Shown in pieces: positions 1-7,781 of a stretch of DNA of 8,859 nucleotides. Both the position numbers and the translations under genes were made by a program. Source of the DNA: Helicobacteraceae bacterium (GTDB taxonomy: Bacteria > Campylobacterota > Campylobacteria > Campylobacterales > Sulfurimonadaceae). The stretch covers positions 1-8,859 of the forward strand of contig DAOWOG010000031.1 in NCBI GenBank assembly GCA_030642185.1, given 5' to 3'. Under the pieces are notes generated by a model. That model was not told where the DNA came from, did no database searches, and saw only the letters and a program-made list of their open reading frames with translations. Numbering within the stretch: position 1 is the stretch's first letter; every line of letters begins with the position of its first letter.

Positions 1-537
1 CCGATTGCCAAAGTGCTTGATGACGCCTTCGGCATAGAAAAAGGGTTGATGACGACGATTCATTCCTATACGAATGATCAGAATATCCTTGATGTCAATC
101 ATAAAAAAGAGAAACGGCGTTCACGTGCTGCTGCTGTCAATATGATTCCGACAACAACGGGTGCTGCCAAAGCAATTGACAGAGTGCTTCCGCAGCTGAG
201 AGGCAAACTCCACGGTCAGAGTGTCAGAGTACCGACACCGGATGTCTCTATGCTGGACTTGACCGTTTCATTAAAGAGCGCTACAACGGCGCAGGAAGTC
301 AGTGCACTTTTTAAACAAAAATCAAAAAATGAGCTCAGAGGAATCGTAGATATTGATACCCGTTATCGCGTTTCACAGGACTTTGTAGGCTCGCCCTACA
401 GTTCGATTATTGCGGATGATTTAATTCAGGTGATTGATGGTAATATGTTAAAAATTATGGCCTGGTACGACAATGAATGGGGTTATTCTAACCGGTTGAT
501 CGATATGGTCACTTACATAAATACAAAAGGAGAATAG
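1..537 (+). CDS. gap: Glyceraldehyde-3-phosphate dehydrogenase, C-terminal part (5' truncated by window)
   Basis: The enzyme interconverts glyceraldehyde-3-phosphate and 1,3-bisphosphoglycerate in the cytoplasm. The reading frame is open from base 1, and the GTG at 13 is an internal Val codon, not a start. The visible 178 residues are the end of the NAD-binding domain and the catalytic domain. TTIHSYTNDQ carries the catalytic His, NMIPTTTGAAKA and LHGQSVRVPTP are substrate-phosphate and catalytic-domain signatures, and WYDNEWGYSNR is the C-terminal family signature. The active-site Cys (SCTTN motif) and the Rossmann part lie upstream of the window, so NAD versus NADP preference cannot be judged. 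It is the first visible gene of the gap-pgk-tpiA-fabI operon, and its stop codon abuts the pgk ATG. Family assignment is secure. Confidence 0.97.
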   Translation, partial: PIAKVLDDAFGIEKGLMTTIHSYTNDQNILDVNHKKEKRRSRAAAVNMIPTTTGAAKAIDRVLPQLRGKLHGQSVRVPTPDVSMLDLTVSLKSATTAQEVSALFKQKSKNELRGIVDIDTRYRVSQDFVGSPYSSIIADDLIQVIDGNMLKIMAWYDNEWGYSNRLIDMVTYINTKGE

Positions 538-1736
538 ATGCAGTTGTTAAATATAAAAGATTTGGATCTCTACGAGAAGAAAGTTTTTATCCGGTGTGAT
601 TTTAATGTTCCTTTGGATGAATATGGAAATATTACGGATGACCGTCGTATCCGTTCGGCAGTAGCAACAATCAACTACTGTCTGGATAAAGATTGTGCCG
701 TTATTCTGGCCTCACATTTGGGTCGGCCGGAGGGCGAGTTCAGTGAAAAATTTTCATTGGCACCGATTCAGCGCCGTCTTCATCAGCTTCTTAAAACGGA
801 AGTGATGTTGGCTAAAGATGTAGTAGGTGATGATGCGACTGCAAAAGCAGCCGCGCTTAAGGCAGGAGATGTCCTGTTGCTTGAGAACCTTCGTTTTGAA
901 AAAGGCGAAACGAAAAACAATGAGGCACTTGCGGCGAAATTGGCGGGTATGGCGGAAATTTATATCAATGATGCATTTGGTGTAAGCCACCGGGCACACG
1001 CTTCTGTAGAAGGTATAACGCATCATTTTGACGATGAACATAAAGCAGCCGGCTTTTTATTGCAAAAAGAGATTCAGTTTTTCGCAACACTGCTTAAGCG
1101 TCCGGTCCGACCGTTTGCAGCGATTGTCGGCGGGAGCAAGGTTTCAGGCAAACTCGAGGCACTGATCAATCTGCTGCCGAAAGTAGACAAGATCCTGGTC
1201 GGCGGGGGTATGGCCTTTACTTTCCTGAAAGCACAGGGTTATGATGTCGGTAACTCACTGGTTGAGGATGATCTGCTCGATGAGGCGCTGCATATTATGG
1301 ATGAGGCAAAACGCCTTGGCGTTAAATTTTATCTTCCTGTCGATGTGGTGGCGGCACAGACTTTTTCAGCTGATTCTGTTATCAAAGTCACCTCCGCCCA
1401 GGAGATACCGGAAGGTTGGATGGGTCTGGATATCGGACCGGCAACCGTACGTCTCTACCGTATTGTTTTAAATAATGTTCAGACAGTAGTCTGGAACGGT
1501 CCTATGGGTGTGTATGAGATGGAACGTTTTGCAAGGGGTTCAACGAAGATCGGCCATTTTGTGGCAGACTCCTATGCGACAACAGTTATCGGCGGCGGTG
1601 ATACGGCAGACCTGATACAGCGTATCGGCGTAGATGAAGAGATGACCTTTATCTCAACCGGCGGGGGTGCATCACTGGAGTTGATGGAAGGTAAAATACT
1701 GCCGGGTGTCAAACCGTTGATGGTAAAGGAAGAGTC

Positions 1737-1740
<4 letters not shown>
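538..1740 (+). CDS. pgk: Phosphoglycerate kinase
   Basis: Transfers phosphate between 1,3-bisphosphoglycerate and ADP (reverse in gluconeogenesis); cytoplasmic. At 400 aa it has normal family length. Motifs in order are [10 protein letters not shown] (18-27), ASHLGRPEG (58-66) and [12 protein letters not shown] (113-124) for 3-phosphoglycerate binding, [13 protein letters not shown] (144-156), [10 protein letters not shown] (198-207), [11 protein letters not shown] (318-328) and GGGDTADL (352-359) for nucleotide binding, and [13 protein letters not shown] (373-385). The usual DIGPKT motif reads DIGPAT (298-303), a small variation. The ATG directly follows the gap stop TAG. A strong Shine-Dalgarno AAGGAG at 527-532 lies inside the end of gap, so the two are probably translationally coupled. 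The last 4 nt overlap tpiA. Confidence 0.98.
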
Positions 1741-3280
<1,540 letters not shown>

Positions 3281-3295
3281 TACGTTTCTTTCTGC

Positions 3296-3742
3296 TTATT
3301 TCCCGATAACCGGCATACTTTCCATCTTTTCTACATGGGAAGGTCGCTTGGGTTTACCGGCCTCTTCTTTTTCCTTTTCATCCAGATAGACACCGGCTTT
3401 ATCGACATACTTCTGCAGTGTAAAAGAGCTGTTGTCATCTTCTCTCGTCTCTTGAACAGTACTGTTTCCTTCTGTTTTCGGTGTCCACTCTTCTTCGGTC
3501 CAGGTATCAAGATTTTTTTGCATGGCCCCATCGCTTTTGGAGGTGGCTGTCACAGAGGGAGAAATAGCGTTTAGTGATGGATTTTGTGACGGAGCGGGTT
3601 GTTCTTCTTCTCTTTGAACAGGTTTATCGTTAATGGTATCATCTGCCCAATCCTGTAGAGTATGGCCACTGCAGCCATACAGGAACAAAAGTGATGCAAA
3701 GGTAAAAACAGTAGTGGATCGTTTTAGCGTGCTATGAAGCAT
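3296..3742 (-). CDS. Small predicted outer-membrane lipoprotein of unknown function
   Basis: A 148-aa protein I cannot name. Residues 1-23 form a lipoprotein signal peptide: basic start (Lys7, Arg8), hydrophobic core FTFASLLFLYG, and lipobox Leu-Tyr-Gly before Cys24. Ser at +2 suggests sorting to the outer membrane rather than inner-membrane retention. The mature part is very polar, with a Pro/Glu/Ser/Thr-rich and probably disordered middle (about 40-105). A charged, probably helical stretch follows (KYVDKAGVYLDEKEKEE), and the protein ends in RPSHVEKMESMPVIGK, which looks like a compact conserved tail. AAGGA lies upstream of the ATG with ordinary spacing. The gene converges on fabI (15 nt between stops) and diverges from the porin, sharing its regulatory region. 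A structural or accessory envelope role is only a guess. Confidence 0.85.
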   Translation of the reverse strand: MLHSTLKRSTTVFTFASLLFLYGCSGHTLQDWADDTINDKPVQREEEQPAPSQNPSLNAISPSVTATSKSDGAMQKNLDTWTEEEWTPKTEGNSTVQETREDDNSSFTLQKYVDKAGVYLDEKEKEEAGKPKRPSHVEKMESMPVIGK

Positions 3743-3772
3743 GAATTTCCTTCATATAGAAATATTGTTTGA

Positions 3773-3778
3773 AGTATA
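3773..3778 (-). promoter_or_regulatory. Probable -10 box for the lipoprotein gene
   Basis: On the minus strand this reads TATACT, five of six matches to TATAAT, about 30 nt ahead of the ATG. It would give a short leader of roughly 20-25 nt containing the Shine-Dalgarno. No -35 hexamer is recognisable, as is usual for the main sigma factor in Campylobacterota. The tandem repeat lies over and directly upstream of this box. Predicted only from sequence match and position. Confidence 0.45.
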
Positions 3779-3797
3779 GTGTAATAATAGTGTAATA
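3776..3797. repeat. Perfect 11-bp tandem direct repeat in the lipoprotein/porin divergent region
   Basis: ATAGTGTAATA occurs twice head-to-tail with no spacer (3776-3786 and 3787-3797). The period of 11 bp is about one helical turn, so two protein monomers would sit side by side on the same face of the DNA, as seen for many OmpR-type response regulators. It overlaps the upstream part of the lipoprotein promoter and lies about 50 bp ahead of the porin -10. The repeat is directly visible; its role as a binding site is inference. Confidence 0.6.
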
Positions 3798-3817
3798 CTG
3801 CCTATTATTTAGGCAGT
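3797..3817. promoter_or_regulatory. Perfect 8-bp inverted repeat, candidate operator
   Basis: ACTGCCTA (3797-3804) and TAGGCAGT (3810-3817) are exact reverse complements around a 5-nt centre. It directly adjoins the tandem repeat, sharing base 3797. Neither strand has a T-run after it, so it does not look like an intrinsic terminator. The symmetry suits a dimeric regulator placed just upstream of the porin promoter. It is more GC-rich than the surrounding AT-rich spacer. Functional role is inferred. Confidence 0.5.
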
Positions 3818-3846
3818 TCTTGCGAGCCGGAGAGATTTTTATTTGA

Positions 3847-3852
3847 TATAAT
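3847..3852 (+). promoter_or_regulatory. Probable -10 box of the porin gene
   Basis: An exact TATAAT preceded by a T-rich stretch (TTTTTATTTGA), the pattern typical of sigma-70 promoters in Campylobacterota, which rely on the -10 and upstream AT periodicity rather than a -35. It would leave a leader of about 45 nt with a strong Shine-Dalgarno AAGGAG at 3894-3899, 5 nt from the ATG. A second TATAAT occurs 12 nt further down at 3859-3864, so the precise start point is uncertain. Confidence 0.6.
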
Positions 3853-3904
3853 ACCATTTATAATTTATAAAATAAGTTTAGCTTATTATATTTAAGGAGA
3901 ATAA

Positions 3905-5110
3905 ATGAAATTATTGAAAATGAGTCTTGCTGCTGCAGTGCTGATGGGTGCGAGTGCTTTCGCAATTGAAAACGTTAAAGTTGACGGTGATGCAAAACTA
4001 TTCTACAGTACAGTTGATGCTGACAATAATGACCTTTTTAGCAAAGATGGAGCAATGGGTGAATCTGCCCTTCGTCTTGGTATCACTGCTGATCTGACTG
4101 AAGGTGTTAGTGCCGGAGCTACAATGTATGGTGTCTCCACACTGGGACTCTATAACAACTTGGTCAGCTCTACCTGGACAGGCGGAACTAAAAATAACTT
4201 CTGGTTCGGTGAAGCGTGGCTGGCAGGTACTGCCGGTAATACAACCGGTAAAGTCGGTCGTATGATGCTGGATACTCCATTGGTATTCAGTGAGACATGG
4301 TCTGTTGCTCCGAATACCTTTGAAGCAGGTGTTATTTTAAATCAGGATATTCCTGATACGACATTGGTAGCTGCATATGTCGGTGAAAGCAATGGTGCCC
4401 GTGTTCTTGGCGGCGGATTGGATAATGCAGCCGGAGACGATGCTCAGAGTGATATCTTCGACAGTTTCTGGAATGGTGCTTATGCCCTCGGTGCAGTGAA
4501 CAATTCATGGAAGCCTTTGACAGTGCAGGCATGGTATTTTGATGCTCAGCAGGCAGTAAAAGCTTACTGGCTTGAAGCTGATCTTTCCATGTCAGGTATC
4601 GTCGCCGGTGCAATCTATACCAATAATGACTATGCTGATAACATTAATGCAGACTTTGGATTAGCATTGGATGGTAAAGACAGTGATGCATATGCCTTGA
4701 AACTGGGATTTGAAGGAGAGAGCTTCGCAATTTCCGGTGCTTATTCTCAAACAGGTAAAGATGCCCCGGTAGGCTTTAACCTTGACGGCGCTCAATCAAA
4801 ACTGTATACAGAAGCATGGTGGAACTATGGTTATATTTCTCAGGCAGATACAGCAGCGTATAATGTTACAGCGACATTTTCGATTGCTGATGTTGTAGAT
4901 TTGGGCGCATACTATACAGGTGCAGATCAGGATACAGCAGCCGGTGATAACGATTTGACTGAACTGACACTTGAATTGGCTAAATCATTTGGACCATTGG
5001 ATACCGGCCTTTACTACATCTATACTGATGCAGAAGATCAAAATATTGATGCAGCAGGAAAATCTGACAGCTATAATACAATTCAGGTCTATCTGACTTA
5101 CAACTTCTAA
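3905..5110 (+). CDS. Outer-membrane porin, Opr/MOMP-like family
   Basis: Predicted to form a beta-barrel channel for small solutes in the outer membrane. The 401-aa precursor has a classic signal peptide: Lys2 and Lys5, hydrophobic core SLAAAVLMGASA, and cleavage after Ala20 in AFA|IEN. The mature protein is acidic and consists of alternating amphipathic strands (KLFYSTVD, LRLGITADL, VSAGATMYG and so on). It ends in QVYLTYNF, whose C-terminal Phe with alternating aromatic/hydrophobic residues is the outer-membrane insertion signal read by the BAM machinery. The segment GRMMLDTPLVFSETWSVAP followed by NTFEA resembles Campylobacterota Opr-type porins. Strong ribosome-binding site, own promoter and own terminator suggest a highly expressed single-gene unit. 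Substrate specificity cannot be read from the sequence. Confidence 0.88.
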   Translation: MKLLKMSLAAAVLMGASAFAIENVKVDGDAKLFYSTVDADNNDLFSKDGAMGESALRLGITADLTEGVSAGATMYGVSTLGLYNNLVSSTWTGGTKNNFWFGEAWLAGTAGNTTGKVGRMMLDTPLVFSETWSVAPNTFEAGVILNQDIPDTTLVAAYVGESNGARVLGGGLDNAAGDDAQSDIFDSFWNGAYALGAVNNSWKPLTVQAWYFDAQQAVKAYWLEADLSMSGIVAGAIYTNNDYADNINADFGLALDGKDSDAYALKLGFEGESFAISGAYSQTGKDAPVGFNLDGAQSKLYTEAWWNYGYISQADTAAYNVTATFSIADVVDLGAYYTGADQDTAAGDNDLTELTLELAKSFGPLDTGLYYIYTDAEDQNIDAAGKSDSYNTIQVYLTYNF

Positions 5111-5136
5111 TTTATCCAAACCATATACTCACACTT

Positions 5137-5166
5137 TTCCGCCTTCGGGCGGGACCTCATTTTTTT
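5137..5166 (+). terminator. Rho-independent terminator of the porin gene
   Basis: CCGCC (5139-5143) pairs with GGCGG (5148-5152) around a TTCG tetraloop, the especially stable cUUCGg type. A U-G and a U-A pair can extend the stem to 7 bp. A run of seven Ts at 5160-5166 follows after 5 nt. It begins 26 nt beyond the porin stop and should separate the porin from the permease downstream. Confidence 0.8.
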
Positions 5167-5185
5167 ATCCTCAAGTATTTCCTGT

Positions 5186-5191
5186 TATAAT
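5186..5191 (+). promoter_or_regulatory. Probable -10 box of the ABC permease gene
   Basis: An exact TATAAT preceded by TGT, 20 nt ahead of the ATG and after the porin terminator. It would give a leader of only about 13 nt. No -35 hexamer is recognisable. Confidence 0.5.
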
Positions 5192-5210
5192 CGTTCAAAC
5201 TATTTAAAAG

Positions 5211-6176
5211 ATGTTCATGCCACTTTTTTTGCGTAAAGTCAGCTACCTTGTTTTGATGCTCCTGCTTATCTCGATCATCTCATTTCTGGCGATCCATGCT
5301 GCCCCCAACAGTTTCCTCTCTGCAGGGGAATTAAACCCCAACATGACCGAAGAAGCGATTGCACAGTTAAAAGCCGTATATGGATTGGATAAGCCGCTAT
5401 ATGCACAATACGTTGATTGGGTCAAAAATCTGTTAACGCTGAATTTCGGTATCTCTTTTGTCAGCGGACAGAATGTTTTGGACGAGATTGCCAAACGAAT
5501 CGGGATTACGTTGACGATCAATTTGATTTCAATGTTTTTTGTCTTTGGTATTTCACTCTATCTTGGTATAAAAGCAGCAATGCATTATGAAGAGAAGAGC
5601 GACTACCTGATCCGCCAGCTCTCGCTTTTCTCCTTTTCCATGCCATCGTTTTATTTGGCGCTGCTGTTGATCCTGTTTTTTAGTGTTGAGCTGGATCTCT
5701 TCCCGATTACCGGCGTACATTCGGTAAAAACACCGGAAGGATTCGCCTATTATCTGGATATGGCATGGCACCTTGTGCTGCCGGTCGGGGTGATGATCTT
5801 TGTTTCACTGGGTTCAATGATCATCTATATACGCTCGTTGACGCTGGAGATCCTGAAAAGTGATTATTACTACTTTGCACTTTCGCGTGCATTGCCCCAA
5901 AAAATACTGTTTCGCCGCTACATCCTGCCAAATCTGATGCCGCCTGTGATTACGCTGCTCGGTTTATCACTGCCGGGACTGATTGGCGGCAGTGTGATTT
6001 TAGAACAGATTTTCGGTATTGAAGGGATGGGACAACTTTTTTATCTGAGTGCACTCAGCCGGGATTATCCGGTGATTATGGGTATATTGATGATTACTTC
6101 GTTTTTGACGCTGCTGGGAAATATGTTTGCGGATCTGATTTTGTTAAAACTCAACCCTTATACGAAGAGAGGGTAA
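5211..6176 (+). CDS. DppB/OppB-type ABC transporter permease, stand-alone
   Basis: Inner-membrane channel subunit of a dipeptide/oligopeptide/nickel-type ABC importer (BPD transport family). The 321 residues show six hydrophobic segments at about 10-30, 99-122, 138-159, 184-207, 242-264 and 286-312. After TM1 comes the DppB-type periplasmic region with LKAVYGLDKPLYAQYVDWVKN. The ATPase-contacting EAA loop (about 218-242, FALSRALPQKILFRRYILPN) is recognisable, but Ala replaces its usual conserved Gly. FGIEGMGQLFYLSALSRDYP (268-287) and the ending LNPY are typical of DppB/OppB. Start is ATG 5211 or ATG 5217; neither has a good Shine-Dalgarno. No second permease, ATPase or binding protein is adjacent, so the substrate is unknown and partners must be encoded elsewhere. 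Confidence 0.88.
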   Translation: MFMPLFLRKVSYLVLMLLLISIISFLAIHAAPNSFLSAGELNPNMTEEAIAQLKAVYGLDKPLYAQYVDWVKNLLTLNFGISFVSGQNVLDEIAKRIGITLTINLISMFFVFGISLYLGIKAAMHYEEKSDYLIRQLSLFSFSMPSFYLALLLILFFSVELDLFPITGVHSVKTPEGFAYYLDMAWHLVLPVGVMIFVSLGSMIIYIRSLTLEILKSDYYYFALSRALPQKILFRRYILPNLMPPVITLLGLSLPGLIGGSVILEQIFGIEGMGQLFYLSALSRDYPVIMGILMITSFLTLLGNMFADLILLKLNPYTKRG

Positions 6177-6177
6177 A

Positions 6178-6190
6178 GCGGCTTTGCCGC
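6178..6190. terminator. Possible weak terminator between the convergent permease and nusA genes
   Basis: GCGGC and GCCGC form a 5-bp GC-only stem around a 3-nt loop in the 32-nt convergent gap. On the minus strand (after nusA) it is followed by TTT only; on the plus strand no T-run follows. Position and stem suit a terminator, most likely for nusA, but the poor T-tract keeps confidence low. Confidence 0.3.
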
Positions 6191-6208
6191 ACTATCAACT
6201 ACGCGAAG

Positions 6209-7342
6209 CTACTCTCCAAAGAGTGCTTCGAGTGAGGAGATATCCTCTTTCTTATCTTCTGCTTTTTCACCGCTCGTTACACCATCTTGCTCAACAAGTT
6301 CGATATTATAACCGGTGAGCATGGATGCAAGGCGGATGTTGATACCGCTTTTTCCGATTGCTTTTGATTTTTGATCACTTGGAAGTGTGACAATCGCTTT
6401 TCGATCTTCATCTTCCTCACTGCCCTCAATAACGACTGAATTGATAATGGCAGGACTCATGACCCGTGAAATGAAAAGTTCAGGAATCGATGTATACTCG
6501 ATACAGTCGATATTTTCACCCAAAAGCTCCTCGCTGACAGCGTTGATACGCACTCCTTTGACACCGACAGTCGCCCCGACAGGATCGACCTGCGGATGGG
6601 TAGAGAGTAGAGCGATTTTAGCCCGTTCACCCGGAATACGTGCACTTTTTTCAACAGAGACGACTTCGTCAGCGATCTCCGGAACTTCAAGACGCAGCAG
6701 CTCCTCAAGAAATTTTGGAGATGTCCGTGAAAGTTCGATCTGGATACCTTCGCTTTTGTCAACATGGACACGTCGGACAACCGCTTTGACGGTATCGCCT
6801 ACTTTGAAATGTTCACCTTTGATACGGCTTTTCATCGGTAGTACAGCACGAACTTCATCCATTTCGATATAGGTGCTCTGAGCACCGTCCACACGGGTAA
6901 CACGGCCAGAGACCAGGCTTCCGATTTTCTCTTTGTATTTACTGTAGAGCTCATTTTCAACCAGGCGCTGAATATGAAATTCGATTTCACGATGTAAAGT
7001 AGCCACTGCGGTACGGCCATGCTTTTCAATATCGTGTTCGATCTGAAATTCATCACCTGTTTCAACATCAGGATCTACCTCTGCTATCGCTCTGCTTAGA
7101 CCGATATAGGCCTGGGCTTCCTCGCCCTCCAATCGCTCGTCATCATCCTCAACAACGGTAATCGTCTGATAGACACGGATCGACTTTGTCTCCTCGTCAA
7201 TCTCGGCATCATAGGCAAATTCATTGTTGATCAGACGTTTGGCAGTCTGGATAAAAGCAATTTTAAGTGCCTCTTTTACACTATCCGGCGAAAGACCCTT
7301 TTCATGAGCAATAGCATCGATAATATCTAAAATATTTTCCAT
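6209..7342 (-). CDS. nusA: Transcription termination/antitermination factor NusA
   Basis: NusA binds RNA polymerase and nascent RNA, modulating pausing, termination and antitermination. The 377 residues show an N-terminal RNAP-binding domain (about 1-130), an S1 domain (about 138-205, GSLVSGRVTRVDGAQSTYIE through GIQIELSR), KH1 (about 230-282, with GVKG at 260-263) and KH2 (about 315-352, KAIGKSGINIRLAS). An acidic tail ending LEALFGE follows. The extra C-terminal acidic repeats of E. coli NusA are absent, as in many bacteria. ATG 7342 is chosen because AAAGGG lies just upstream and the N terminus MENILDIIDAIAHEKG fits the family. The frame is open 12 codons further up but without support. 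It is transcribed alone here, divergent from the HP0268-like gene and convergent with the permease. Confidence 0.97.
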   Translation of the reverse strand: MENILDIIDAIAHEKGLSPDSVKEALKIAFIQTAKRLINNEFAYDAEIDEETKSIRVYQTITVVEDDDERLEGEEAQAYIGLSRAIAEVDPDVETGDEFQIEHDIEKHGRTAVATLHREIEFHIQRLVENELYSKYKEKIGSLVSGRVTRVDGAQSTYIEMDEVRAVLPMKSRIKGEHFKVGDTVKAVVRRVHVDKSEGIQIELSRTSPKFLEELLRLEVPEIADEVVSVEKSARIPGERAKIALLSTHPQVDPVGATVGVKGVRINAVSEELLGENIDCIEYTSIPELFISRVMSPAIINSVVIEGSEEDEDRKAIVTLPSDQKSKAIGKSGINIRLASMLTGYNIELVEQDGVTSGEKAEDKKEDISSLEALFGE

Positions 7343-7413
7343 TAATATCCCTTTGGTTAGTTCATAAAAATAAATCAAAATGGTGTCGGAGGTTATTTTT
7401 AATGAAGATAATA

Positions 7414-7419
7414 ATTATA
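7414..7419 (-). promoter_or_regulatory. Probable -10 box of nusA
   Basis: The minus strand reads TATAAT in an AT-rich context, about 72 nt ahead of the nusA ATG, predicting a leader of about 65 nt. No -35 is recognisable. A 6-bp inverted repeat (TTTATC at 7431-7436, GATAAA at 7442-7447) lies just upstream and could be chance in AT-rich DNA. Confidence 0.45.
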
Positions 7420-7482
7420 CTGTAATTTACTTTATCCTAATGATAAAATTTCTCTTTAAACCGATATTTACCCAATGCTGGT

Positions 7483-7488
7483 TATAAT
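7483..7488 (+). promoter_or_regulatory. Probable -10 box of the HP0268-like gene (and miaB)
   Basis: An exact TATAAT with an upstream TGG, 34 nt ahead of the ATG, predicting a leader of about 27 nt that contains the Shine-Dalgarno AAAGGA (7511-7516). No -35 is recognisable. miaB follows closely and probably shares this promoter. Confidence 0.55.
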
Positions 7489-7521
7489 CCACTACTTTTA
7501 GAAGATGAACAAAGGATAAAA

Positions 7522-7764
7522 ATGGAGCTTAAAATTGCACGCAGTGAGCATCCCGGCAAACCAAGAAAAATTGATCTGAAAAAGATCAACGATATGGTTG
7601 AAAAAGAGGAGTCGGTCATTTTATATTTTGATCGTGACAATTCGCATAAAGACCTTCTGGAACTTCAGGATAAATTTGAGAGTATGGGAAAAAGTTTCTA
7701 TATGCGTGAAGTGCGTTACGGTCTTTCGGATAGCGAATACATGTACGAAGTGCATATCTTATAA
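7522..7764 (+). CDS. HP0268-family small protein (putative nuclease)
   Basis: An 80-aa protein resembling Helicobacter pylori HP0268, also 80 aa, for which DNA-nicking and ribonuclease activities have been reported. The match rests on the pattern of a Phe-rich strand (ILYFDRDN), then SHKDLLELQDKFESMGKSF aligning with the N-x-HKDML helix, and the C-terminal EVR...YMYEVHIL aligning with EVR...FLYELHII. The linkage to miaB is also the same as in H. pylori (HP0268-HP0269). No signal peptide or membrane segment, so presumably cytoplasmic. AAAGGA lies 5 nt from the ATG. Family assignment is likely; activity in this organism is inferred only from the family. Confidence 0.82.
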   Translation: MELKIARSEHPGKPRKIDLKKINDMVEKEESVILYFDRDNSHKDLLELQDKFESMGKSFYMREVRYGLSDSEYMYEVHIL

Positions 7765-7781
7765 GCGTGAATGGGTAAACA

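Noticed and set aside
754..1041. Minus-strand reading frame inside pgk
   Set aside because: Antisense shadow of a well-conserved gene with no family features.
3797..3817. Inverted repeat as an intrinsic terminator
   Set aside because: No T-run follows on either strand and it sits between the divergent start sites, where no transcript should end.
6387..6872. 161-codon plus-strand reading frame opposite nusA
   Set aside because: Antisense shadow: low-complexity Ser/Thr-rich translation, no ribosome-binding site, and nusA on the other strand is unambiguous.
7388..7425. Seven-codon leader peptide after GGAGG in the nusA/HP0268-like divergent region
   Set aside because: A GGAGG followed by ATG and a TAA after seven codons exists on the plus strand, but no promoter precedes it and the codons (mostly Ile) look like chance in AT-rich DNA.
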